Positions 38,220 through 50,814 of a stretch of 64,000 bases of DNA are shown piece by piece (position 1 is the stretch's first letter; every line of letters starts with the position of its first letter). A model generated the notes under the pieces. The model was given only the letters and a program-made list of their open reading frames with translations, ran no database searches and was not told the DNA's origin. Location of the stretch: contig JAXGGA010001698.1 in the NCBI GenBank assembly GCA_038373865.1, positions 1 through 64,000 on the forward strand, given 5' to 3'. Made by a program: the position numbers and the translations under genes. The DNA is from Uloborus plumipes. Taxonomy: Eukaryota; Arthropoda; Arachnida; Araneae; Uloboridae.

Positions 38220-40067
38220 TCAGTCCAATTTTTTGCTTTAAAACGCATTTATTTGAATGATAAAATGGAATAATACTTTATTCAAACTATTGTTTATTGC
38301 TAGCCTCTACTTTCCCCATCTTTCTGGCAATTTATGGACTCCATCACAGAAGAAGAGTTCATCTTTTGAAGTCAAGAATGAATCAAGCAAATTTTCTATA
38401 CCCTGTTTTGAAGAAGCGCATTTCAGTCAAAGCGTTCTGCATCAACCAAAACAAATGCTAGTCAGGAGTAAGGTCTGGGCAATAAGGTGGGTGATCCATA
38501 ATTTCTCATCCGCTACTGTCCAAATAATTTTTAACCAGAACAACAAAATGTGGCTGAGCAGTGCCGTACCCAATGGGAGGGTTTTGGGGGTTAAACCCCT
38601 CCTATTGGAAAAATAATAAGCCAAATGAAGAAAATCACCTTTGACGTAAATTAGCTTTAATATAAAATTTTGTGCGAAAAGCTTTAATTCTTTAAAACAT
38701 TTTCAAAGTTAATTTTGAAAAAAACTAAGTTGAATTGCTGAGAAACAGACTGAATGAATATTTATAAAATTAAAAAGATTTTAAATTAATTTTACATTCT
38801 AAAGTTTTAAAACATATTACAAATTTATCAGAGCTACTAATTTTTGGAAATAATTTCTCAGTTTCTATTATAACATCGTTCTCATTACATGCATTTTAAT
38901 ATTCAGTATTTTTGCTATCAATTATTGGGTAAAAAAAAGTGGAAAACTGCTTTTCTATTAATTTGTTTGCATCACTATTCTGTTTGAATAAATCAAAACT
39001 ATAATCGTTATTATATGGCCTCGAAATCTACCAAACTCTAAAATCCGCACAACCTCTGACGTTCAAGTTATGTGAATTTTCGACTTCATCGTATTGCAGT
39101 CAATAGCACATGCAAAATTTCTCTTCCGAAGAGAGGGGAATCATAAAAATCATTGCAGGTATATTTTATCAATCCTAGTATGATATTTTATATAATCCTT
39201 CGTATATAAAATACCATACCTGATTGGTAACACAATTAAAAATTCAGGCTTCGGAAGAGGGGGGAATGTTTTCATAGTGGATCACATGCTTCTGAATTCT
39301 GGTCTACCAAATACAGAGCCTTACGTTAGCAGCATGAGTATTTGGCTTCCACATTGATGTTCCCTGTTGGCCAGGTTTTACACACGATTTTTTGCATTTT
39401 GGGTTGTCCTAGTGAATCATTTTTCGTCCCTAGTAATGATTTAATGCAGAAAGGATTTCTTTTATACCATTCAAGCAACATTTCGGACATGCAAAATTAG
39501 AGTTCGATATCTCTCCGTTTCAACTTGTATGGGATCCAATTTCCTTGATTTTGGATGTATCCTGTGGCTTTGAGTAGTTCCAAAATAGCTTGTTGGGTAA
39601 CTTCAAATGTTTCTGTGAGCTTTTTTGGCGTCTGACACGAATCTTGTCCTTGATCAAGTAAAGTTTGTAATTCTTCATCTTCAAACCTTTTCGGTTGACA
39701 CCAACACTCTTTGTCTTCAACACTAAAATCGCCACTTTGAAATCGTTGAAACCATTTTCTACAAGATTTATCCGACAGAGTATATTTCTCATAATCTTTC
39801 AGAGGAATTCAATGTACTTCAGCTGTACCTTTTTTCCACTTGAAATAAAAAATCAAAACTTCCCGAAATGGTGTTTATTTGGAATGAAACTCAGCATTTT
39901 CAACATAGTAAAAATCTAATTTCTTGAGCAACACTTAAACAATATAAACAATATGTGATGAAGATATTCATACTTCATCACACAGCAAAAAACAGCTGTC
40001 ACTGTCAACCCTTCATAGTACCAGGAACCATCTCTTGAAAATGGAACAAACTAAGTTGTACACCCAA
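38220..40067 (-). pseudogene. mariner transposon remnant with internal insertion
   Basis: On the minus strand, decayed frames read FEDEELQTLLDQ and VTQQAILELLKATGYIQ (about 39750-39540) and later HPPYCPDLTP and HKLPERWGK (about 38500-38300), in the order of a mariner D34D transposase. Frameshifts and stops are many. The 5' terminus TTGGGTGTACAACTTAG is at 40067-40050 and is followed by TA. The middle (about 38560-39230) seems to be a separate insertion. The 3' terminus is not clear. Confidence 0.75.
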
Positions 40068-40069
40068 TA

Positions 40070-41024
40070 ACAAAAATATTTTCAAATAATAAAATTTAAA
40101 AAAACATTAAACCATGTAATAATTAAAGATTTACTACAATAGCACTCATCTATCCTTCAAGACTGTCGGTGAATTAAAAAAAAAAAACCAATAACTAAGA
40201 TCTTTGTTCTCAAAACAGATAATATCATAAGTAAGCATTCAGAAAAAAAAACATTTTCAAACAGTAACCCTCAATACATTACAATCCTTTATAAATAAAT
40301 CACTAACGAAAAGCAAATTTCACTACATACATAATAAAGCAGACATCAGAATTCATTCTTAAATAAAAGTAATCAGTTTGACATTTAAAATTTATGAAGG
40401 TTTGTACTGTTTGCTAAATGTAATACTTAAAAGGAAAACAAAGGACTTATATTTGTAAAAGAAAATCTTCAAAAATTGGTAAAAACTGAGATTTTGCCAG
40501 CATAAAAGTCATTAAAGTTAGGATAAAAGCTAACATAGCTGACTAGCAACTACTTTACCATATTTAAGTCATCAGCAGTATTCCTGCTAATACGTTTCAT
40601 AATTATCAAAATGAATTGATTAACGTTCTCTTCTCTCATCTAGAAATTTATGAGAAGGAAAAATAATTTTAATTTCAATGATTTAAGAAATTTCTTTATG
40701 AGTAGTACACAAAAGCTAGGGATAAAATTTATATTTATACCTTCCAAAGTTGCTGCTGGTATGTAAGATTAAATCAAATTACAATTTTAGCACATAACCA
40801 CAAAACTTAAACATAACTATTAAACATTCAGATAAAAATGAAATTCCGTTTCTTATTTTTAGATTTAACCTATACAATTGCATAACTACCATTGAAATCT
40901 TTCATTATTGATGTTGCACTTTCAGTATAATTTTCAAAAATAAATCTATTACTTTTTTAATAAAACTTAAAGATTTTTCATAGCTAATAAATGAGATGAT
41001 GCATTTTAACATGATGAAAATTAC
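40070..41024. other. intron I-J, proximal part, nothing recognised
   Basis: AT-rich intron between the mariner remnant and exon I. No feature seen. Confidence 0.35.
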
Positions 41025-41077
41025 CTCTTGCTCAAAATTACTCTGTTTCGCTTGAGTTTCACTTTCTGGCGGAACAT
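41025..41077 (-). CDS. CENPJ: CENPJ exon I (53 nt)
   Basis: Acceptor TGTTAACAG and donor GTAATT. Completes Asp, then VPPESETQAKQSNFEQE, phase 0 out. It joins the acidic linker to the coiled coil; phase agrees on both sides. Confidence 0.8.
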
Positions 41078-41199
41078 CTGTTAACATTAAAAATACATTG
41101 CTTTTAAATGATACAGAAAGTTTTTTTTAATGTAAAGCAGTTTTGCTTTACATAAAGTTCTAAATATATTGATACAATTAAAATAATGAAATAAATTAC

Positions 41200-41588
41200 C
41201 ATCTGCTGAGAGGAAACCAGAACAATCCTTAGGACACATTGCAGTATCCTTTTGAGCTTCATTCGCCGATTCAAATGACAAATCATTTTGATCATAATTT
41301 TCCAGTGGATTTTCTAGCACATTAACACCGGGTTCTGAATCAAGATTAGGTGTACTACATCGTTCAGACATATCGCTGTCTTCGTCCTCAAAAATGTCTT
41401 TGTTGCAAGCTATTTCCTTTTGTAAAGAAACAATTCTTGGATTAATATCAGATATCATTTTTTGAAGCTGCTGCTTCCTAGTTTGGAAGTTCCTAGTACT
41501 TTCTTCAGATAAGCCATTACTCAAGACAATTTCTTTGGCAGCAAAACAATTTTCTTTAAAATGTTTGGTTTCGGCACTTGGCAGAGAA
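41200..41588 (-). CDS. CENPJ: CENPJ exon H, acidic/serine linker
   Basis: Acceptor TTTTCTAG and donor GTAATT; 129 full codons with one base at each end. Starts SLPSAETKHFKENCF, contains a short helix (QTRKQQLQKMISDINPRIV) and an acidic cluster (IFEDEDSDMSERC). The exon runs upstream of its first in-frame ATG, so the internal methionines are not starts. No catalytic or ligand-binding motif is visible. Confidence 0.85.
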
Positions 41589-41974
41589 CTAGAAAATAAT
41601 TACAATGACAGTAAAATAACACTAGAAAGTCTAGTATTTATTAATTTATTTTTCCAAATATTCTTGGAACATTGCAAGCATTGAAAGAAAATTAAGTATG
41701 AAAAATTTTTTAGTGTAACTTTGATGGAAGAAATTAACTCATCATTACTACATACTGAACTTAATACTTCAAACAGAAAAAGTCTTTAAAAAAGGAAAAA
41801 CTCAAATTTAAAACTTTTCCCACTTAGTAGAAAAGTAATTATAAAAATTCAATGAATAAACTTTTATTTTTTACAGATTTGTATCCACTCAAAATATTTA
41901 GAGTGAAAAGAAAAAAATAAACAAATCAAATGCAGAAAACTTTGAAACACATACAAAAGAAAGTAATCATCTTA

Positions 41975-42344
41975 TTTTTTTTTTCAAATGGGGTTGCAGT
42001 AGAGGCACAACCTTTTGCAAACCTAGTGCAATCCCCCAATTAAGCATCCATTCTTTCACGTAGCACCAAAATCGGCGGAATGCCATTACCACGAGAATTT
42101 TTACGCCCAGTTGCCGCCAGATGGAGGCACCTGGGCTCCTTTTGATGCCAAAGAGCACTAGGTTTCAATTTTGCCTAGGGATATTCAAAGCCAAACGAAT
42201 AGCCCATGGGATCTTTTACATGCCACATAATCATACGACATGGGCGCCGAGGAAAATCCGCCGACTGGCCAACTCTAGGATCGAACCCAGGTTATCGGCG
42301 CGGAAAGCCGACGCTCTACCACCACGCCACCAAGTCGGCTGTAT
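41975..42344 (-). mobile_element. tRNA-derived SINE, family 1
   Basis: The minus-strand 5' part (from about 42340) has a pol III A box-like TGGTGGTAGAGCGTCGG and B box GGTTCGATCC (42287-42278). It is followed by a tRNA-unrelated body and an A-rich tail (TTTTTTTTTTC on the plus strand at 41975). TCATCTTA flanks both ends (41967-41974 and 42345-42352). It is inserted in CENPJ intron G-H, in the same orientation as the gene. Confidence 0.87.
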
Positions 42345-43119
42345 TCATCTTAATGACTAAAACCATTCATAAAAAACTGAAGAGAAAAAAGAAAATTTAT
42401 CATCATGCAAATAACATATCAAAATCTACTTTAGAAACCAGGTTGTTTGACTATATGATTTAAACCCAAAAAACAAAGAATTTTTTTCTGACATTTCATA
42501 CAGCATTAGTTAAAAAAGTTCTTTTAATATATTTCTCAAATATTTTAAAGTAAATTTATCTAACTTTTTGCACAATTACTCAAGGCAGCTACTCACACAT
42601 CCTTAATTTTATACATAGCTGTGATATTTCTTGGCATGCATGGTTTATTTACATAGGATTCAAAACATTTGTCGAAAAAGTATTAAAATTTATAAAAAAG
42701 GGAATGACAGACTGAAATCTTAATAACAGACAGCTATTTAACAAGAGAGCTGAAAATTATGAAAGACAAAAAAAAAAAAAAAATTGCCATTATTGTAACC
42801 ATTAAAAAAATATTGGAAGGAAGAATAACTTTTCAAGAAGTAATTCAATTGGTTGAAATATTCTGAAGAATATTAGTGATGATTAAAGAAGGAAAATGTA
42901 TGAAACATGCTTTAAAGAGAAAGAGGAATCTTTTTTTTTTTTTCATATTAGCAACATAATTTGATAACAATTTGACACAACACATTTTAATAACATTTAA
43001 AAACACTTTTTGAAAATATTGCTTAACTTCATATGCACTACTTAAATACATCCTAACAAACTACCTACACAGATTTTCCTCAAACTATTACCACATTTAT
43101 AATGATAAATTAGTATCTA

Positions 43120-43330
43120 CTGTCTGTTCGCGTATTGTGCCCCTGGGAGCCACGGACGCTTCCATCTGAAAAAGGGGAGATAGGTTTAGGATGCGCACTA
43201 CCCGATGCCTTCAGCTTTTGTTCACTTACTACTTCCTTGTTGCTTTTCACCCCGATTTCGAGAAAGTCCGAAGATACTTGGCACGTGCGCAGATGCGGCG
43301 GAGGTCGCACGAAGAAATTTAGACAGTATA
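43120..43330. other. GC-rich patch of unknown origin
   Basis: About 200 bp much richer in GC than its surroundings, with an open minus-strand frame (43403-43110, including SDFLEIGVKSNKEVVSEQK and KASGSAHPKPISPFSDGS). Not required by the exon chain, since G and H join in phase without it. It could be a retrocopy, a repeat fragment or an alternative exon. Confidence 0.35.
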
Positions 43331-43501
43331 TTTGCATATTATGAATTTCAATATAAATAGACAAATGTATATAAATTAATACTTTTTTTGTGAGAGAATA
43401 CATTTACTGACTCACTTAGTGAAATGCACTTTATCACAATTAAATTGGTAAATAATAAAAAATATTTAAAATGCTAAAAAGCAATTAGATTTTCTACTTA
43501 C

Positions 43502-43551
43502 TCGCTCATTTTCTCAATTAAATTCAAAGGACTCAAGCTTGGTTGAAAACA
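43502..43551 (-). CDS. CENPJ: CENPJ exon G (50 nt)
   Basis: Acceptor ATATTTCAG and donor GTAAGT. Encodes CFQPSLSPLNLIEKMS plus two bases of an aspartate codon completed by exon H. Phase 0 in, phase 2 out. Confidence 0.75.
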
Positions 43552-43967
43552 CTGAAATATAATAATAAAAGTAGCTGTGAGACAGTACATTTTCTGAAAC
43601 ATAAAAATTAAAAAACAGAACTAAAGTATGATTTTTCTTCACTGCATAAATGACTAAAATTTTTTCAATTAATGACACTCAACTTAATGACAATCTCTAT
43701 ACAAAGACTATGTAAAGTTATTATACCAAGTCTACTCTAGGCACATTAAAGAAAGAAATCTCTGGAAACAGCAAAACAAAAATTTGACATTCGGCAGTAG
43801 CATACCTATCGGGTATAGCATCCAGGTAAACTTTAGAAATGGTGCCCTCCCCCCTCCTCCCTCCAATTTCAATTTTTGCATTTTCAAACTGCCCATACAA
43901 GATTTGAACAAATAAATACAATTGTGCTTGAAAAATTAAATTGGAATAATCAACGTTTTAGATCACA

Positions 43968-44150
43968 AAATTTCCAAACATTTGCAGACCGGTGTTTCAG
44001 GGTTACAGGAAACACCTTTTTCAATGCAACAAAGTGTGTGCTTTAGGGTGAAAAGTCACCTAAGAATCCAATGATTCGCACTTTGTTGTATTGAGAAAGG
44101 GGTTCCTTGTAACCATAATATACATGTCTGCAAATTTGGTGTGATAAAAG
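43968..44150. repeat. inverted repeat with GCAACAAAGTG arms
   Basis: About 43970-44035 and 44088-44148 are imperfect inverted copies (TTTGCAGAC..GTGTTTC, GGAAACACC/GGGGTTCC, CAACAAAGTG). A MITE-like hairpin in the F-G intron. Confidence 0.65.
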
Positions 44151-44841
44151 GTTTATTATTCCTATTCAATTGCCCATACAAGCTTTTGAATGGTTAAATC
44201 GGATTTACGGGTGAATATCAGGAAAAGTGCCAATTTGACAATGGAAATTTTCAATTTTTAAAGATACTCCGAAAATAATATTAATAGGGTATTTCAAATA
44301 CACATTAGTAACATTTTTTTTTAAATTAGGGGCATGGTTCAGGTGAACATTTCCCCCCTTTTAGAGGGGTTGTCTTTGAGCGTTACCGACATGATAAGAA
44401 TGCTACCGATCTGACAAATATTACAGATTTCACACTTAGTGTACAAAAGTAAACACATTCACTACCTTTGATGTTTTAAAAGAAAATAACAACTACTTAG
44501 AATATAATAACACTTACACAGCCTGAACGGTTTTTTGTTTCATAAATAAAATTAGAGACTAATTAAAAGTTAGTTAAAGTTTAAATTAGTGCGACAAAGT
44601 TTTTTTCAAACAGATAAATAGGTCAATAGTTAAAAAATCAAAATAAAATAAAATTCTTAACACAATCTTAAAAAATGAAATTAATTCAAGACAGTCAGAG
44701 TTTGATGGGGGAGGGAGATTTGCACTAAACTGTTCGTAAGTTTTCCATTTTAAAACAAAATTATATTTTTGGGTGCAGTAGTTACGAACGAAGGTCTGAA
44801 TATTGATGTAAAAGAAAAGATAGTAAAAAATGGCAATAATT

Positions 44842-45634
44842 ACTTCCTTTTACGTAGTAAAGGAAGTATTGCGATCACGAAAAAAATTTCACTCAAATTT
44901 CGGTCTAAATTTTGACTTTGCTCACCCCTGAGTGAATGTCGCGTAGTTTTTTCGACCTGTCAGCACGTGCATATGTACCTAACAACATACAAACAGCCGA
45001 AAAATCAATTTCGACCACCCCCGAGTAAATTACGACGTGTTTTCTCGTGACGTATGTATGTACATATGTGCGGATGTATGTGCGTATGTGTGTCGCATAA
45101 CTCAAAAACTATATGCCGTAGAAACTTCTAGCTTGGTATGTAGGCTCTGAGGGGGGTCTAGTTGTGCACCTCCCCTTGTGATTGCATTCGAATGTTCCTA
45201 AAGGGGTCTTTTACCCCTTTTTTGGAGTAAATCAATGTTAATTTCAATACAGACTCAAGTGATATGAATTGGCGCCACCACTTGGCGATATGTCGCCAAG
45301 CTTTTGGTCGCCAAGTGTTTGACGCCAACTTGGCGACATATCGCCAAGTTGGCGACAAATTTGGCGAAGAATTTATTTTTTGAATTTGGGTTCAACTTGG
45401 CGCTATTGGCGATATTTTGCGAAAAATTCACTAAATGATATTAAAATCAGCAATATTTAGAAAAATAACCATTGTAAAATATTTTTTGCATTGTTTCGTG
45501 GTAGATTAGGGGAGTAAATATTTGAATTGTTACCTTGCTCACTCCAAGCACTTTTTTTAACACTTAAGGCAACTACTAAGAAATTTACACGTAAAAGGAA
45601 GTAGTGTGGGGTCCATACCAGATTTTTTTGATTG
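44842..45634 (+). repeat. 760-bp palindrome-rich repeat, copy 1
   Basis: The head is a palindrome, ACTTCCTTTTACG/TAGTAAAGGAAGT (44842-44867), and the tail (45587-45602) repeats the terminal sequence inverted. Homology to the second copy continues to about 45634. The interior at 45285-45365 is built of CTTGGCGA / TCGCCAAG motifs. The second copy is inverted at 56944-57720. Matching ORFs in both copies are by-products of the repeat. Confidence 0.82.
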
Positions 45635-46828
45635 AAAACTCAAAATTTGCAAAAAAATTATTGTTTTTGAAGCATTTAAAAAAGCAATAAATAAACTGCT
45701 TCCAATAATGGAAAATTTGGCAGGAAAAACGATGCACTTGAAATTATCTTTGTTTTTTAAAACTCAACTCATAACACGAAGAAAGAATTGCGAAAAAACA
45801 ACGGTAAGCCACGCATCAGTTTCGTAACAAATATCTTCTACTTTGGAGCTGCCAACATGACAACTTTCCCGTAATATGATAGCTGAACATCTCTAATTAA
45901 ATTTTCGAAAATAAAAACACCTTATTATGCCCATGGCAATAGATTTCTTTTCCATTATGCAAAAATAGATTGAAAAATTAATTTATTTTGTGTTTTAATT
46001 TCCACTGCCGACATGACACTTCATTTGGTAGAAACAGAAAAGTCAAGATTGAAAAAATCTTACCTGTAATTCAATGCAACCGAAGTGAAAATTTTCTATC
46101 GAAACTGAAACATCACATATTAGAGCTTCACCCAGCGTAATTTTGTGGCGCCAAAAATGTTTTGTCTAGATTTTATCATTCCGGAAGTTGGCTCACTCGT
46201 CATGTTATGAAAACTTGTGACAAGCAGAAATTGCTTTTTTTTATCGATCTAAATTCATTTCATCTTTAACACAAGAGTTAATCGTCATAGATGAACATAA
46301 AATATGTTATTTTCTTTTGTATTTGTTTCTGCTGCGATGTTTTAAATTAAACAGGATTTTTTTTAACTTTGCGATTCGAATGTGTGACGCGCTGCCGACA
46401 TGACATTGGGGCAATAAGAAGAGTTCTATTGTCACAAATTAAAATAAAATCTGAAAATTTTGTCATGGATTGGATGTGCGACGCAGTTTACTGCATGAGA
46501 AAAGAAAAATCTTTGGTTTTTATTTGGAAGTGCTTGAAAAATTCCTTTGTGACTAAAATTAGCACTTTTCCCGATATTCACCCTTACTTCTTTTTATCAC
46601 CCAATTTTGTTTATCAAAATGAAATTGGTCTTAGTTACCATAATGTATGACTATCCCATTTTTCACAATCAAAATACTGCCTTACTTCATGTAGTATTTT
46701 ATTAGCATTCATTCAGTATCCAAGAAAAAATTACTTAATGTAACATTAGTTGATATCACATCAACTATTTTACAACAATAAATATTTACATTAGTTTAGG
46801 ATGAAGAGTTGCTAAAGAAAATTAATAC
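45635..46828. other. intron F-G, distal part, nothing recognised
   Basis: About 1.2 kb of intron. The ORF at 46369-46650 has no recognisable motif. Confidence 0.3.
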
Positions 46829-46945
46829 CTTTTGTTTTTCTCCAGAAATCACTCTTTGAGCAACAGATGAATCACTATTAAAGGAGCTGTTGTTTGCACA
46901 ATTTTCTAACAATTCAAACTCTGCAAGCTCATTAAACTCATGCAC
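46829..46945 (-). CDS. CENPJ: CENPJ exon F, FELLEN motif
   Basis: Acceptor TTCATTTAG and donor GTATTA; 39 codons in phase 0. Encodes VHEFNELAEFELLEN followed by NNSSFNSDSS and QRVISGEKQK. An acidic helix of type EFELLE followed by a Ser-rich stretch (SSF) is characteristic of CPAP upstream of the coiled coil. Confidence 0.9.
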
Positions 46946-47465
46946 CTAAATGAATAGAAAGACAAATATTGTAGGCAAGGACGTGATAAATAATGATGGT
47001 GATATAATGCAGTGTGTGAAAAATCCTGAATTTAGGACAGTTAAACATCCCCACTTAAACAAATACCCTGCTCAATCGAATAATATTTCTTGAAACCAAA
47101 TGTATTTGTTCAAGCGGGGTCGAATATGCGTATGATTTCTACATAAACATATAACACTTTATTTGCATCTTATTTCTTTTCTAGAAATAATATATTGTAG
47201 CTTATTGACTTAAAATTCATATGAGAAAAATTAAGACAAGGAAAAAATTGTTTCTACAATAACTTGAGCACTTATTGTTGTAAACTCCTGTTTGCTAATG
47301 AAACAGAAAAGCATTTTTTTTTTTCAATCCAACGACAAAGCAAAAATTGGCCATAAAGTTTGATGAATGCACAATTCAAGCATCACATCAAGCATCGACA
47401 AGCATCACCCATAACCATTTTTTTAACTTTAAAATAGTAAGATGTTTTTTAAAAAAACTCATTAC

Positions 47466-47789
47466 CAGATTTAGACTATTTGTACTCGTATTCTTCTCGT
47501 CTACTAAATTTGTATCCTGTAAGTCGATGAAATCAGGTTCATGGCTATCCTTAACTCCATCATCAGTACTTCTTTCATTTAAATCTGGTTTATACTCTTC
47601 CGATTGTTTTTTCTGATTTTCTTGCAACAGATTTGTTGCTGAGTGACGCACAACAGGTTCTTGTACCACAGTTTCTAGATCTTGTTCATCAAACCGTATG
47701 TGTTTTAGTTTAACTTTTTCAACTGGATCACTACGAATGATAGGTTTCAACTTTAAATTTTGTTGTGCACAAGGATAAGGCTTTTGAGT
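47466..47789 (-). CDS. CENPJ: CENPJ exon E, linker after tubulin-binding region
   Basis: Acceptor GTTTTACAG and donor GTAATG; 108 codons, phase 0 at both ends. Encodes TQKPYPCAQQNLKLKPI, then a basic stretch (EKVKLKHIRF) and an acidic hydrophilic tail (DSHEPDFIDLQDTNLVDE). It matches the position of the CPAP segment between PN2-3 and the FELLE motif. The reading frame is open throughout. Confidence 0.85.
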
Positions 47790-49286
47790 CTGTAAAACAC
47801 AATTTGTGAAAAACAGGTTAACAGCAATTATTTAAATGATCATACTAGCTACACATAGAAAGTTTGAGTTTTCAAAATGCATACTGTTGTACATATTAAG
47901 AGAAAAAAATTTAAATCAAACATACTAGACGAGCGTGAAACAAAACAAGATAACTTTTTTTCAAAAACAAATTTCAAAACATGCACTTTTGCTCCACTAT
48001 TGAATGCTGCACATAATAAAAATAATATTTTCAATGTATTGTTAACATATAACAAGACCATTATAGCATATGCTGACAGCACAGAAGCTTCAGAAGTAAA
48101 GCTCTTTATAAGATAATTGTTTGGGGAACCTAATAAAACAAATAAATAGAGCTAAAATTTTAAAAACTACTACATTAAGTACTTAACACAATGCAAATCT
48201 ATGTTTGATTAAAGGCACATTACCAGTTTTTTTAAAGTTTCATTTAATAAATTTTTAAAACACTCCCATCGCTACTCAATAAAAAAATCACTGGGAATAA
48301 TTTAGCGTTTTTTAACATGTTTAACAACAAGTATTATTTGAACTTTGGTAGTTTCACACTGAAAAATTATTTACAATAGCAAATATATGTTTTGCAATGT
48401 CATCAGTAAATTTACTTGGTTCTATATAAAAAGATAATTTGTAAAATTATGTATCAATACCTTTTTTGATGAAAAAAAGAAAAAACCCCAAGTACCTTTT
48501 TAAAAATCCTGCTTGAAATAAAGGAATACAGTTGACCTCATTAAAAATAACTACAAGGGATATTTAAGAGCAATTCATCTTAGCCACAATTTGTCTTATC
48601 CTAAGAAAAATACACCACAAATTATCGGAAATGTAGTTCATCTAAGCAATAATTCGTTTTAATCATGTTTGACTTTACGGGCTCGAATGTATGTAATACC
48701 AATAACTCCTGTTAAATTTATTACAGAATTTTAAAGCAATTTCTATCTCATGCATTTTTTTTTTTTTAAGCATTAAAATGATCAAAACACTTCTAAATGA
48801 ATTTAAGCTTAAAACAAATTCTTTTCTTTAAAATACCTAACAGGACAGAAATTTGTAAGGTTTAGAAAAAATATTTCAGCAAAAGATTTCAGAAGCAAAA
48901 AGTTAATATGCTTGAATAATATCCACTAACCTTCTATGACAAAGAAAAATGCAGGAGTTATAAATAGCATACAAGATATAATTTCATACCTCTATCAAAA
49001 AAGTCAAACTGCTTAGATTTAAATGAAATACTAATCCATTTATTTATTTATTGAAATCAAAACTGAAATAATATTAAAATCATTCAAGAAGCAACAACAT
49101 CAATATATTTACTTCCATTATAATCAAGTAGATATTGTTAGCAACAAGCAATAATTTCCAATAAACATTGATGCTTTTTTTCTCCACAAAGCAAATTTTG
49201 ACATTTAACTTGCATAGCATATGTGCATGTGAATAATATATTTAATAATAGAGAGACATACAAATAAATAAGTAATGAAGATAGTG
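47790..49286. other. intron D-E, distal part, nothing recognised
   Basis: AT-rich. A TACAGTTGACCTCATTA stretch near 48529 resembles a Tigger-type terminus, but no partner end was found. Confidence 0.3.
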
Positions 49287-50476
49287 CATGGGTGCAAGTT
49301 GAGCCATGCTTCCAAGACGGAAAATATTTGCCTCCCCCCCCCCCCCCCGCCCCAACCTCACATGTGTGCTCAATGGGAAAAAAACTAATAAAAAATATAT
49401 TGTTTCTTTTACTGTGTCAAAACTTGGGATTTATGCTTATTTTATTCTTAGTAATAAGATCATAGTTTTAAGTGTATTAGTGGGGGTACTTAAGTGTTTA
49501 AGTACCCCCCCCCCCCCACCAAGCAGATATGTGGGAGGGGAGGCATTTTTTGAAGTTTAGTTCTAAAAATCTCATTTCAGGCATGGTTCGTGAAATTTTA
49601 TTGAGATGTGACCATTTTTGATAACTTTTGGAGAAGGGATACATGTACTCTTCCCAAGCAAAGTTTAAAAATTGAAGTTCAAAAAGTGACGTTTTAGATG
49701 ATTGCTGATAATGTTAGGAAAGAAGGTCTCAGTAGTTGCCGCCCCCCACCCCCTAGAAGTTCGATGAAATCGAAGTTGTATAACGAAACTGTAGGTCATA
49801 TTAGATAACCTCTTGAGAATGGACGGTGTTCAAAGACATTTCCACGCAAATTTTTTTCAAATCAGAGTTTAAAAAACGGTTTTTAACGTTTTGGTGATGT
49901 TATGAAAGATGAGGTTCAGGGGGGAGGGGGGTGCTCCCTCAGAGTTTTTTTCAAAAATGAAAGTCTAAAAAAGTTATTGTGAGAGGGACATACTGATAAG
50001 ATTTCGGAAGTGAATGAGATTCTGAAATTCCTAGTCAGCAATTTGTTTGGGATTGAAGTTCCTAAATCAAATTATTAGTTCTTTGATAACAGTAACTATG
50101 GAGCAAGGGAAGATCGGGGGGTGGGCTCAGATTCTTGAAAATGAAATCCTAAAAACGAAATTATAGACAATCTTTGAGGACGTTTATGGCAGGGAGGGAG
50201 GGGATGGATCTAAGAACTCACGGCGACGAACGAATCGCGAACCTATAATCCATTAATTCGGAAGGAAGAGAATGACCCCGATGCAAATAACGACTTTAGA
50301 ACGGAATAATGATCAAGATGCATTTATAGGAATCGGATTTTGTGTTTCGTTTATTTTTTATTTCTTTGGAAATAAACTGAAGGAATGAGATCGATTTGTT
50401 TTTCCGTCCTGTTATCCGTCTCAGCGATTTCGTTAAGACGGAAATCCATCCTAAGACAGAAGGTCTTGCACCCATG
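49287..50476 (+). mobile_element. satellite-plus-hairpin transposon, 1.2 kb
   Basis: Terminal inverted repeats CATGGGTGCAAG (49287-49298) and CTTGCACCCATG (50465-50476), flanked by AGATAGTG and AGATAATG, a 7-of-8 match that suggests an 8-bp duplication. The body is degenerate satellite like that at 265-2570. The right end carries a TTCCGTCC..GACGGAA hairpin (about 50393-50446). It ends about 50 bp from the exon D donor. Confidence 0.75.
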
Positions 50477-50525
50477 AGATAATGTTTGATGCAATTTTTT
50501 TGGATTTGTTTTGATAACAAAATAC

Positions 50526-50684
50526 TTTTGCAATTGTTGTTTTGCTGGTTGGAGATTCTTCTTTTCTAGTTGCTTTAGAGCACTCCTTTTTGGCAGCTTT
50601 TGGCATATACCTAGCAAGACCAGATCCTTTCTTGAGGAATGGACGACAAGGTTTTTTTGTTGCTAAGTCAGAGTTACCTATGTC
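50526..50684 (-). CDS. CENPJ: CENPJ exon D, PN2-3 tubulin-binding motif
   Basis: Acceptor TTATTTTAG and donor GTATTT; 53 codons, phase 0 at both ends. Contains KKPCRPFLKKGSGLARY, the hallmark of the CPAP/Sas-4 PN2-3 region that binds and destabilises tubulin. Compared with the usual RPFLKKGEGLARF (from memory), the acidic residue after KG is serine and the final aromatic is tyrosine. A lysine-rich tail (KAAKKE, KATRKEE) follows. A 1.2-kb transposon (49287-50476) ends only about 50 bp into the downstream intron. Confidence 0.92.
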
Positions 50685-50814
50685 CTAAAATAAAAGTAAA
50701 AATACTGCATTTCAGATAAATTAAACACTGTAGTTAAATTGCATAATGTACTAAATAAAGAGTAATCAATAACCTATAACAAAATATCAGTTAATTTTAA
50801 TTAATATGCATATA

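Noticed and set aside
38257..38616. 119-codon plus-strand ORF
   Set aside because: Antisense to decayed mariner transposase sequence; no own motif.
42260..42340. Functional tRNA gene
   Set aside because: A and B boxes are present, but they head a longer repeat with an A-rich tail and target duplications, and the acceptor stem is not convincing; it is a SINE head. The same applies to 62180-62253.
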